From contig QFBS01000003.1 of NCBI GenBank assembly GCA_003265895.1, positions 1-63,335 of the forward strand: 63,335 nt of DNA, written 5' to 3'. The notes below the pieces were generated by a model. It was not told the DNA's origin, did no database searches, and saw nothing but the letters and a program-made list of their open reading frames with translations. Source of the stretch: Candidatus Marinamargulisbacteria bacterium SCGC AG-410-N11. Its GTDB lineage: Bacteria; Margulisbacteria; Marinamargulisbacteria; GCA-2716485; AG-410-N11. Positions 55,941 to 63,335 of this stretch are shown piece after piece (position 1 is the stretch's first letter; every line of letters starts with the position of its first letter). Position numbers and translations under genes: made by a program.

Positions 55941-57740
55941 TCATTTATCCGCTTTATCATCATGTTTAGCATCTATTACATGTGGATTATGTAGTGGGCT
56001 TGAATTAACTAGTAAATATGCTTGATTTTTTAATTCTGAAAATCCAATACGTTGATTAGGGTCATAAGACAAACATTGTCCAACCAATTGATGAAGTTTA
56101 TTATCAGAATTAGTTAGAAACTCAATGTATCTGTTAAAGTCTCTTTTTTCTAATAAAGCAACTCTTATTTTTTGAACTCGCTTATCATTAAATTCTAAAA
56201 CTTTTTCAGAAACATGACAGTTAAAAATCAAATCATGCATTACAGCACCTAATGAAAAAATATCTGCCTTATCAATAACTCCTTCAACGGTTTCTTCGGG
56301 AGGCTCATATAAAGGTGTCCCTGGTCCTGGTGGTTCACCTAACTTAGTGCCTGATCCCCAATCAATCAAAAGAGCATCTATTTCACTCTCATTAAATTTC
56401 AACATTATATTTGCAGGTTTTATATCTCCATGTTTATTACGAAGAACTCGATTTTTATATAATTGTTCTGAAAGCTGATAAAATATATGATGATGATCAG
56501 ACTCAGTTAACTGTATACTACTTTGTTGTGTTGGACTCAAAAAGTTACTAAAAGATATTTGATCATAGTACAGAACATTAGATTCCCAAAAAGAATCCTC
56601 ATCATCCTTATGTAAATTGTGTCTTTCATGTTCAAAGCTTAAAATATCAATTAATTGTTGTTCTGAAATTGTTTCTTGATCTTTTATTTGATTATATAAT
56701 TCTAGTGGGTCTTGTCCTCCAAAAATCTTATTTAAGATACGATCAATCCTTGTATCAATGTTATGTTGAGATATATAATCGTCATAGTTATCTTGAAGAC
56801 TTCGGACTTTATATATATCTTTTTCAACGTTTAGCTCTAATATTAAAGCGATTCTATCTTGTCTTGAGTGTGACTCTTTATAGTTTTTAACTATTTTTAA
56901 AAATTTTTTTAATCTAGTGAAAGTTTTTTTTGTTTGATTTTTTTTTTCATTCTGTGACGAAATTGCAGTTTCAAGATCGATATCTCCTTGTTTCATAACA
57001 ATATAATAATGATTATCTTTTTTTATAAAGTCTAAAAACAAACCTGTTTGTTTTAATAAAACAATTTCTGATAACAGTTGATCTAAAGACATTTTATCTC
57101 GCCGTATTGATTTAATAGCAACATTTGTTATTGTATCAGATAAAGGGTCATCTTCGGTTAGTGGTCTTTGTTCTGCTAGAATTACATCGCCATAAGCACC
57201 TGCTCCAACAGATTGAATAGTTGTATAAGAATATTGGGAAGACTCAAGCGTATTAGATACCTCTTTTTGTTCTGATTTTAAATCAACAGGATGTGTTAAA
57301 GTGTCAAGTTCATTTTTAGTTTTATTAATCATTTCCACCATTTCAAAAACCCCATTTGTTACCACATAAGATTGTTCTTGAGAGTTTTCAGCTTTAAACT
57401 TGATTTTAATATAAGTCTCATTTCCAGATTTAAAGATTATAGGCTCGATTGTAAAATCACAACCAATAGGAATTTTTTCAAAAAATTTCTCTCTTGAATC
57501 CAAAATCAATAATCTTTTTTTTCTTGAATAACGACTCGTCTTATCAATTAAAAAACTTTGATCATCTCCACTTTGTATTTTTGGATTATCTATAATTCTC
57601 ATAGGAGTATTTATTGTTTTAATTCTGTTAGAACATTCACGTGACTTATTTCTCACTGAACGTGAATTTACTTTAGAACTCCCAAAATAAGATACGTTAT
57701 TTTTAGATTCGCTTGGTTGGTGCCAAATCTTTCCTTCCAT
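55941..57740 (-). CDS. Eukaryote-like Ser/Thr protein kinase with a large insertion
   Basis: The start at 57740 is chosen for its GGGGGG SD; an upstream in-frame start lacks one. The protein has 599 residues. Residues 1-165 are N-terminal and Ser/Lys-rich. The kinase follows: G-loop GAGAYGDV (180-186), Lys in VAIKS (K210), the alphaC Glu in LLSEIVLL (E225), then an inserted region (~255-410). The catalytic loop is HGDIKPANIM (438-447), DWG (460-462) replaces DFG, and TPLYEPPEE is the activation/APE segment. All catalytic residues are present, so it is likely active. It is possibly secreted into a host. It lies next to the repeat-flanked U-box gene. Confidence 0.85.
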   Translation of the reverse strand: MEGKIWHQPSESKNNVSYFGSSKVNSRSVRNKSRECSNRIKTINTPMRIIDNPKIQSGDDQSFLIDKTSRYSRKKRLLILDSREKFFEKIPIGCDFTIEPIIFKSGNETYIKIKFKAENSQEQSYVVTNGVFEMVEMINKTKNELDTLTHPVDLKSEQKEVSNTLESSQYSYTTIQSVGAGAYGDVILAEQRPLTEDDPLSDTITNVAIKSIRRDKMSLDQLLSEIVLLKQTGLFLDFIKKDNHYYIVMKQGDIDLETAISSQNEKKNQTKKTFTRLKKFLKIVKNYKESHSRQDRIALILELNVEKDIYKVRSLQDNYDDYISQHNIDTRIDRILNKIFGGQDPLELYNQIKDQETISEQQLIDILSFEHERHNLHKDDEDSFWESNVLYYDQISFSNFLSPTQQSSIQLTESDHHHIFYQLSEQLYKNRVLRNKHGDIKPANIMLKFNESEIDALLIDWGSGTKLGEPPGPGTPLYEPPEETVEGVIDKADIFSLGAVMHDLIFNCHVSEKVLEFNDKRVQKIRVALLEKRDFNRYIEFLTNSDNKLHQLVGQCLSYDPNQRIGFSELKNQAYLLVNSSPLHNPHVIDAKHDDKADK

Positions 57741-57916
57741 AAAAAGCCCCCCTATTAAATATAAACTTACCCTTTTCAAGTTAATTTGAAACATATCTTT
57801 CAAATAAGTCAGAAATAAATAGGTTATGCCATCAAATTAATGTCAAATACCTCCTCCCAATAAGCAAGACAAACCCAAACCAATCTTCCAAAAAATAATC
57901 GATTCTCTCCAAAAAT

Positions 57917-57983
57917 CGAGCCAAAGCCAAAGCGCCCCCAAAAAAATCCCATTTACACCCCCAAAGCGAGGCGAAGCCAAAGC
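57917..57983 (+). repeat. Direct repeat, copy 1 (flanks U-box gene)
   Basis: About 67 bases of the form GAGcCaAAGCCAAAGCG, CCCCC, an A-run, TCCC, then CCCCAAAGCGAGGCGAAGCC. It aligns with 59292-59357 in the same orientation. Within each copy the GAG-GCGAAGCC unit occurs twice, 48-50 bases apart. The two copies bracket the U-box gene. The rest of the 57741-58020 gap is C-rich with CCCAAA-type words and no gene. Confidence 0.6.
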
Positions 57984-58020
57984 TCACGCTAAACCCAACA
58001 CTTCAGTATAGTGTATATCA

Positions 58021-59208
58021 TTAAAATAGGATTTCTTCATTTGATTCCAGGCCTTGATTGGCTAAGTTATTAGGGTGATTATTGGGCTCAGCGTTAGGCT
58101 CAGAATCGTCTGAGCTATGTATCAGGGACAATTGAATCGCGTTTTGTAATTCATCGGAGTTGCTATCAGAATCACTTTCTGAATTGACTTGTGATCTAAT
58201 GGGTGGGGATGGTTCAGGCTGCGTTATTTGGGTTTCTTCTTTGGATTCTTCGTGGGATGATTCAATTTTTGATTCACCAGACGAACGAGGGTTGTTGACG
58301 CTTCCGGGAGAAATACTTTCTGGATATAGCCTAAAAATTTGATCAAGGAATATGTCGTCTATATCTTCGCCTTGAGAGAAACCGACCAAATTATGTATGA
58401 TAGTTAGAATGTGTTTTTTATTATGATCATCACATAGTTTCTTAGTGTTCTCAATAGATATGTCTTTGTCTTTTAATTTAATTAATTTTGATAATAGTCT
58501 TAAATTAGGCGTTAAGGTCTTAACGGCTAAGGTTTCGCCAGTAAGGGGATCCGTAGATTGGGTCGTGAGCCATTTTGCAATATGTTCAAATTCAAATGTT
58601 TGTCCGGCACAAGTTATGACCGGGTTTTTCATCCTATGATAACCAATAGGACAATCGATATTATGATCTAATGGTGTTGTGTTGGTACCTATATCGTTTA
58701 GTATTTTTTGTTTGAGTTTAACTTTTATTGTATTAACACCGATATCGTTAAATGTTTTTTTGGAATGATGGGCGTTATCTTCCTCTTCTATGCTATGTTG
58801 GTCAGGTGTTGGTAGTGGGGTAGTATTAGTTTGTTGGTCTACTGTTTGTATCGAGTCTTTAGTGACTGGCTTTGTATTTATTGAATAATATAAGCAAATT
58901 AAAAGAGCTTCGGTGATAGCGAATCTAATAAAGTTATCCATATTAGAAGTTCCAAGAGCCATTATTTTAATTTCGTGAAGAATAAAAATAAAGTGTACTA
59001 AATGAAAAGTACTCGTCGTAATTGATTCTAGATTATTAGTAATATAAAAATAACCATTGTATAGGCGGTTTTTTAATTTGATATTTTCTTGGGTTAAATT
59101 CTTTTGAGTAATTTGCAATTGTTTTATTAGTTTATATTTAAGGCTAGCAGTAAAGTACACGTCTGGAAGCGTCTTTTTGTTTTGGGATGCAATGAGTTTG
59201 TAGGTCAT
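58021..59208 (-). CDS. U-box protein with UIM-like tail (predicted E3 ubiquitin ligase effector)
   Basis: The 395-residue protein has a membrane-like segment pair near residues 65-112. A U-box follows at about 185-245: DCPIGYHRMKNPVITCAG, TFEFEHIAKWL, TDPLTGETL and LTPNLRLLSKLI, which is the full U-box core. A Ser/Glu-rich region follows, and near 352-363 the sequence DELQNAIQLSLI matches the ubiquitin-interacting motif pattern (acidic stretch, then AIxLSL). U-box domains recruit host E2 enzymes, so this is likely a host-directed ligase. No SD is visible before the ATG. Direct repeats flank the gene. Confidence 0.8.
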   Translation of the reverse strand: MTYKLIASQNKKTLPDVYFTASLKYKLIKQLQITQKNLTQENIKLKNRLYNGYFYITNNLESITTSTFHLVHFIFILHEIKIMALGTSNMDNFIRFAITEALLICLYYSINTKPVTKDSIQTVDQQTNTTPLPTPDQHSIEEEDNAHHSKKTFNDIGVNTIKVKLKQKILNDIGTNTTPLDHNIDCPIGYHRMKNPVITCAGQTFEFEHIAKWLTTQSTDPLTGETLAVKTLTPNLRLLSKLIKLKDKDISIENTKKLCDDHNKKHILTIIHNLVGFSQGEDIDDIFLDQIFRLYPESISPGSVNNPRSSGESKIESSHEESKEETQITQPEPSPPIRSQVNSESDSDSNSDELQNAIQLSLIHSSDDSEPNAEPNNHPNNLANQGLESNEEILF

Positions 59209-59291
59209 TAAGGTGCTTTATTCATATAAATTGATAAAATATAAAGATAATTAATAAATATACAAAACTAAACAATATCTTTCAAGTGTTA

Positions 59292-59357
59292 AGAGGCGAA
59301 GCCAAAGCGCCCCCAAAAAATCCCGTTCTCCCCAAAAAAGCGAGGCGAAGCCAACGC
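59292..59357 (+). repeat. Direct repeat, copy 2 (flanks U-box gene)
   Basis: About 66 bases containing AGAGGCGAAGCCAAAGCG, CCCCC, an A-run, TCCCGTTC and a second GCGAGGCGAAGCC unit. It aligns with 57917-57983 in direct orientation. It lies upstream of the U-box start, between the gene and acs. Confidence 0.6.
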
Positions 59358-59388
59358 GCCCCCCCCATAACTATGCCAAAGAATGCAT

Positions 59389-59498
59389 CAAAATAGCGCT
59401 AGGTGGTCATATTTTTCAACGCAGACTCCCGAGAGCCCGGAGCTTCAGCGTAGGGTGTGGAGTTAAGTTGAAAAATATGGCCGCATAGCGTTATTTTG
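59389..59498. repeat. 110-base long inverted repeat at the acs 3' end
   Basis: Thirty-two-base arms (59389-59420 and 59467-59498) match at most positions, including CATATTTTTCAAC against GTTGAAAAATATG. The inner part has ACTCC/GGAGT and CTCC/GGAG. Arm 2 overlaps the last codons of acs. The element has the same size and plan as 43746-43847. It could be a terminator-like hairpin or a palindromic mobile element remnant. The remainder of the 59209-59490 gap holds copy 2 of the direct repeat and no gene. Confidence 0.55.
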
Positions 59499-61428
59499 AA
59501 GTATTCGATATTTTAGACTGGATTTGGGTGACGATCTCCGGATTAGCCAAAGTGGTCGTATCCCCGATCGGTTCATGATGAGCCAGTTGTTTCAAAATTC
59601 GTCTCATAATTTTCCCGCTTCTAGTTTTGGGTAATTCCGGCGTAAAAACAATATGTTTGGGTCTAGCAATAGGTCCAATACTGTTAGCAACAAAAGCCTT
59701 AATATCAGATTCAAGTGTTTCTGTTTCTTTCATTTCTTCTTTTAAAATAACAAACGCCTGAATAGCCTGACCCTTTATATCGTCGTGAATGCCCACAACG
59801 GCAGCTTCAGCAACGCCTTCAAAATCAACAATGGCACTTTCAACTTCCATAGTGCCAATCCGATGACCGGCTACATTTAAAACATCATCTACTCGCCCCA
59901 AAACTTTAATATATCCCTCATTATCAATGGTAGCGCCATCGCCAGCAAAATAAGTATCAAAGCGGCTCCAGTAAACGTCTTCAAATCGTTTTGGATCTCC
60001 CCATATTCCTCTTAGCATAGATGGCCAAGGTTCTGTTAATGAGAGTAGTCCTCCACCTGTTTCAACATTTTGACCTTCTGGTGATAATATATCCGCTTGT
60101 ATTCCAGGTAACGCATGTCCTGCCCGTCCAGGTTTTGACGGAGCTAATGAGGGTAGGTTACAAATCATAATTCCACCGGTTTCTGTTTGCCACCATGTAT
60201 CAACGATCGGGCAGTTCTCTCCGCCAATATGTTTAAAATACCAGTCCCAAGCTTCTGGGTTTATAGGTTCTCCAACGGTGCCTAATAATCGTAACGTTGA
60301 TAAATCATAACCTTTTGGATAATCAACACCCCACTTCATGAATGCACGAATCGCAGTAGGTGCAGTGTATAGAATCGTCACCTTATGATCTTGAATGATT
60401 TTCCAAAAGCGTCCCTTATCTGGAAAGTCGGGAGCTCCTTCGTACATAAGAATCGTTGCTCCATTAGCTAAGGGCCCATAAATTAAATAAGTGTGTCCAG
60501 TTATCCATCCGACGTCGGCTGTACACCAATAAATATCGTTATCTTTTAAGTCAAAAACAGCTCTTGTCGAATACTTGGCATGTGTCATATAGCCACCCGT
60601 CGTGTGAATAATCCCTTTCGGTTTTCCTGTTGTTCCTGATGTGTATAGTATGAATAGGATATCTTCACTATCCATTGGCTCGGGGTTAACCGGCTCCCAG
60701 TTTTGTGACCGAAGCGGTTCATAGTCTGTATCTCGGTCATCGTTCCAGCTAGAGCTAATATCGTTATTTAAATGTCTAAAAACGAGCGTCTTACAATGGT
60801 GTTGAACTGACTTTAACGCTTCATGGACAGTTTGGTGAAGGGGTAGGGTTGCCCCTCGTCTATAACCGCCATCAGCCGTAATTACTAATGAAGATTCAGA
60901 ATCGACAATTCGATCAGATATAGATTGCGAACTAAAGCCGCCAAAAATAACACTATGAATAGCACCAATCCGAGCGCAAGCTAAAACAGCAATAGCTAAA
61001 TCCAAAATCATTGGCATATAAATTGTTACACGATCACCTTTTTTAACATTAAAAGTCGATTTTAAGTGAAAAGCTAGCTGATTAACACGATCATAAAGCT
61101 CTTGATAGGTTATTTCGCTAATAGATCCGTCTTCGCCTTCCCAGCGAATTGCAATTTTATTTTTTTTATCCTTAAGATGAATATCGACACAATTTTCACA
61201 GGCATTAAGTTTTCCGTTGATAAACCATTGAGCGTAAGGTCTTTGCCAGTTGAGTACCTGATCCCATTGGGTTTGCCAACTTAGTTCATTGGCTCTATCT
61301 TCCCAAAACTCTAGTCTATTTTGGGATGCTTTTTGAAAAAAGGCTTGATCTTTAATATTAGCCTGTTCAATAAATGAATCTTGAGTAGAAACAGCTAATT
61401 CTTGATCGGATAACGTTTCAATCGACAT
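59491..61428 (-). CDS. acs: Acetyl-CoA synthetase
   Basis: The 645-residue protein is full length. It has the AMP-binding motif LYTSGTTGKPKG, the propionyl/acetyl-pocket segment VDTWWQTETGGIM, and the C-terminal PKTRSGKIMRR with the regulatory lysine. It activates acetate to acetyl-CoA through an acetyl-adenylate. The C-terminal coding end lies inside a long inverted repeat. It is 11 bases downstream of the symporter gene stop and in the same direction; the amino-acid symporter and acs may be co-transcribed, but no functional link is implied. Confidence 0.96.
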   Translation of the reverse strand: MSIETLSDQELAVSTQDSFIEQANIKDQAFFQKASQNRLEFWEDRANELSWQTQWDQVLNWQRPYAQWFINGKLNACENCVDIHLKDKKNKIAIRWEGEDGSISEITYQELYDRVNQLAFHLKSTFNVKKGDRVTIYMPMILDLAIAVLACARIGAIHSVIFGGFSSQSISDRIVDSESSLVITADGGYRRGATLPLHQTVHEALKSVQHHCKTLVFRHLNNDISSSWNDDRDTDYEPLRSQNWEPVNPEPMDSEDILFILYTSGTTGKPKGIIHTTGGYMTHAKYSTRAVFDLKDNDIYWCTADVGWITGHTYLIYGPLANGATILMYEGAPDFPDKGRFWKIIQDHKVTILYTAPTAIRAFMKWGVDYPKGYDLSTLRLLGTVGEPINPEAWDWYFKHIGGENCPIVDTWWQTETGGIMICNLPSLAPSKPGRAGHALPGIQADILSPEGQNVETGGGLLSLTEPWPSMLRGIWGDPKRFEDVYWSRFDTYFAGDGATIDNEGYIKVLGRVDDVLNVAGHRIGTMEVESAIVDFEGVAEAAVVGIHDDIKGQAIQAFVILKEEMKETETLESDIKAFVANSIGPIARPKHIVFTPELPKTRSGKIMRRILKQLAHHEPIGDTTTLANPEIVTQIQSKISNTSK

Positions 61429-61439
61429 GGCATTAACTC

Positions 61440-63335
61440 CTATTTATAAGCGACAATATCGCCATTTTTTAATTTAGTAAAATAATCTTTTGTTGCATTT
61501 AGAACCTTTTTAGAAAGAAAGACAATAGCAATTGTATTTGGAATTACGATTAATCCAAGCATAGCGTCAGAAAAGTTAAGGACAACAGATAGGTTTTGAA
61601 CAGATCCAATAATGATCATCCCAACAAATAAACATTTATATAGAATTATATACTTTTTACCAGATAAATAAGTAACCGCTGTTTCTCCATAATAAGACCA
61701 CGTAATTAATGTAGAAAAAGCAAAAAAGAAAACAGATATAGTAATAAACAAAGACCCAAATCCTTTAAAGAATTCATCAAAAGAAATGGTTGTTAATGTT
61801 ATTCCTCCTGCTTCCTTAACACTTTGAATTCGGTCAATGAGCCATGTAGTAGGTTGGTTACTTGTTGTAAACCTTAGTTTAACCATTGGTTTTTGATTAT
61901 TAGACTGAGGTAAATTCTCGATAATATTTTTGTCTAAAGTGATAACGCCACTTTTCCATTCGTTTGCATAGGTAAATCCAACAGTTTTGATACCGGTAGA
62001 TTCTTGAGCAGGGATAATACTCGTATTTAAGACCCGATCAATAAACGATGTATTATTAATAATTTGATCTTGTTGTTTAGGGTTGATATCTACTGATGCA
62101 ATTGGGCTATTATTACTATTTAAAATAGTTATAGTCATAGGCCCTTCTTGACAAAAATAAGACAACTTTATAGCGTTATCAGTAAGAGTAATAGGCTTAG
62201 TTGTGTAGGATGTAGTTTGACTGTTATTGTTAACAGATAATACGCTGCCTCCATCTTTATAAGTTCTTAAAATTTCAGACTCTCCAGGAATTTTCTGATT
62301 AGTTACGGACCAGTTAGAAGGTAATTCCCCAATTCTTTCGTTTTGTTCAAAGTTGATGTAATGGTTAAGACTTTTGGATGTCATTTGATATCGTTCAGTG
62401 CCAAAATTTCCGCTAAGAATAATAACTAATGCTGTAGCGGTGCAAACTACGATAGTATCAATTAATGGCCCTAAAGAGGCTACGATTCCTTCGCGGATGG
62501 GATAGTTTGTTTTAACTGCGGCATGAGCAATGGACGCAGATCCTAATCCTGCTTCATTTGAGAATATTGCACGACGAACCCCCATAATAATAACAGAACC
62601 AATAGCGCCTCCCGTAGCTGCCCGACCCGAAAATGCATCATTAAAAATAATTGAAAATGCTTCAGGTATTAAATCTAAATTCATAAAGCAAATGCCTAAT
62701 GCTCCTAAAACATAAACAACGCACATAAACGGAACTATTTTAGAGGCAACACTTCCAATACGTTTAATACCCCCAATAATAACAACAGCCGCCAAGCTAA
62801 ATAAAACAAGACCTGTAATAATTGGATCGATTCGGAGGGTAGTTAGTGCTTGAGCAGCTTGGTTTGCCTGGAATAAGTTTCCAGCGCCTACAGCTGCTAA
62901 AATAATGCTGATTGCATAAAATATTGATAACGGTTTCCAATTTGAGCCTAGCCCTTTAGTTATGTAATACATCGGCCCTCCACGTACCTCTTTTGTATCT
63001 GGCGATTCTTCTCGGTAAAAGGTACCTAAATAGCATTCCGTGTATTTTGTAGCCATTCCAAATATACCAACAATCCACATCCATAAAACAGCGCCTGGCC
63101 CTCCCATGGCAATTGCGATAGATACTCCCGCTATGTTTCCAAGTCCAATTGTTCCAGACAAAGCTGCCGATAATGCTTGGAAGTGAGTGATTTGACCCGT
63201 TTCATTAGGGTTATCGTATTTTCCGGTAATAAGTGCGACTGCGTGTGGAAAGCATCTAAATTGAATTAGTCCCAATCGGACTGTAAAAAAGATTCCACAT
63301 AGTAAGCATAATATAACGACTGGATACCCCCAAAT
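61440..63335 (-). CDS. AGCS-family sodium:alanine/glycine symporter, partial, with a large inserted domain
   Basis: The frame remains open at the right window edge and upstream residues (IWGYPVVILCLLCGIFFTVR) are typical of the family, so the 5' end lies outside. The protein imports alanine or glycine with sodium. Conserved features are ALSGTIGLGNIAGV, RGGPMYYITKGLG, RRAIFSNEAGLGSASIAHA and STLITWSYYGE. Between two helices a ~200-residue polar, beta-strand-rich insert occurs (about bases 61806-62402), absent from standard members. It may be an extracytoplasmic binding or host-contact domain; that is inference. Confidence 0.88.
   Translation of the reverse strand: MWGYPVVILCLLCGIFFTVRLGLIQFRCFPHAVALITGKYDNPNETGQITHFQALSAALSGTIGLGNIAGVSIAIAMGGPGAVLWMWIVGIFGMATKYTECYLGTFYREESPDTKEVRGGPMYYITKGLGSNWKPLSIFYAISIILAAVGAGNLFQANQAAQALTTLRIDPIITGLVLFSLAAVVIIGGIKRIGSVASKIVPFMCVVYVLGALGICFMNLDLIPEAFSIIFNDAFSGRAATGGAIGSVIIMGVRRAIFSNEAGLGSASIAHAAVKTNYPIREGIVASLGPLIDTIVVCTATALVIILSGNFGTERYQMTSKSLNHYINFEQNERIGELPSNWSVTNQKIPGESEILRTYKDGGSVLSVNNNSQTTSYTTKPITLTDNAIKLSYFCQEGPMTITILNSNNSPIASVDINPKQQDQIINNTSFIDRVLNTSIIPAQESTGIKTVGFTYANEWKSGVITLDKNIIENLPQSNNQKPMVKLRFTTSNQPTTWLIDRIQSVKEAGGITLTTISFDEFFKGFGSLFITISVFFFAFSTLITWSYYGETAVTYLSGKKYIILYKCLFVGMIIIGSVQNLSVVLNFSDAMLGLIVIPNTIAIVFLSKKVLNATKDYFTKLKNGDIVAYK

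Noticed and set aside
57741..57803. Upstream start for the kinase
   Set aside because: It has no SD, while the ATG at 57740 follows GGGGGG.
57917..59357. CRISPR-like array of the GAGGCGAAGCC units
   Set aside because: Only two units per copy, degenerate, with unequal low-complexity spacing, and no cas genes.

Overview
The window is AT-rich (about one third G+C by eye) and densely coded on both strands. It looks like a chromosome segment of an uncultured Gram-negative bacterium. Supporting signs are a succinylase-type lysine/DAP pair (dapD, dapE), lipoproteins and signal peptides, a likely outer-membrane beta-barrel, ThiH-type thiazole synthesis, ComEC, a c-type cytochrome and a glutathione peroxidase. 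Both tRNA genes encode their CCA ends and Shine-Dalgarno (SD) sequences are often strong (GGAGG). Several genes carry eukaryote-like or effector-like features: a U-box protein, a Ser/Thr kinase, and repeat-rich proteins without recognisable enzymes. This suggests life with a eukaryotic host or prey. I cannot place the taxon; a gammaproteobacterium or a Margulisbacteria-like lineage would both fit.

Layout. 1-7.6 kb: a cut-off acidic protein, a thiG-thiH-glutaredoxin-methyltransferase operon, two small ORFs (one with a nonapeptide repeat), and comEC. 7.6-13.1 kb: a short-chain dehydrogenase, a membrane protein built of three repeats, tRNA-Asn, and the two-gene carboxynorspermidine pathway. 13.2-18.2 kb: dapE-dapD, a structured leader that resembles an attenuator ahead of a 65-residue ORF, cytochrome c, Smr, and a possible propeller protein. 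18.2-29.1 kb: a 792-residue repeat protein with a possible ADP-ribose glycohydrolase-like end, an MFS transporter that seems to start at AUA, a lipid-modification operon (FAD oxidoreductase, a DUF1365-cyclopropane synthase fusion, DUF1295), glutathione peroxidase, and a basic repeat-tailed protein. 29.1-43.7 kb: Nudix, CutA, HAD, gamma-glutamyltranspeptidase, a Mip-like FKBP lipoprotein, DUF3147-EamA-Memo, RtcB, an esterase lipoprotein coupled to a seven-helix LuxR-type regulator, and a CobW/ZigA-type GTPase. 43.7-46.5 kb: tRNA-Ser, structured repeats and small unknown genes. 46.5-51.8 kb: glmS, aroK, aroB, aroQ and an ARMT1-like gene. 51.8-59.5 kb: secreted and host-interaction-type genes, including a kinase and a U-box protein flanked by direct repeats. 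59.5-63.3 kb: acetyl-CoA synthetase and a sodium:alanine symporter cut by the right edge.

How the genes work together. The core genes supply thiamine thiazole, lysine/peptidoglycan precursors, chorismate, glucosamine-6-phosphate, norspermidine-type polyamine and acetyl-CoA. Glutathione is handled by Ggt, the peroxidase and possibly the glutaredoxin. The accessory layer contains the most unusual signals: the repeat peptide ORF, the attenuator-like leader, a promoter-like motif shared by exported or effector-like genes, and the repeat-flanked U-box gene.
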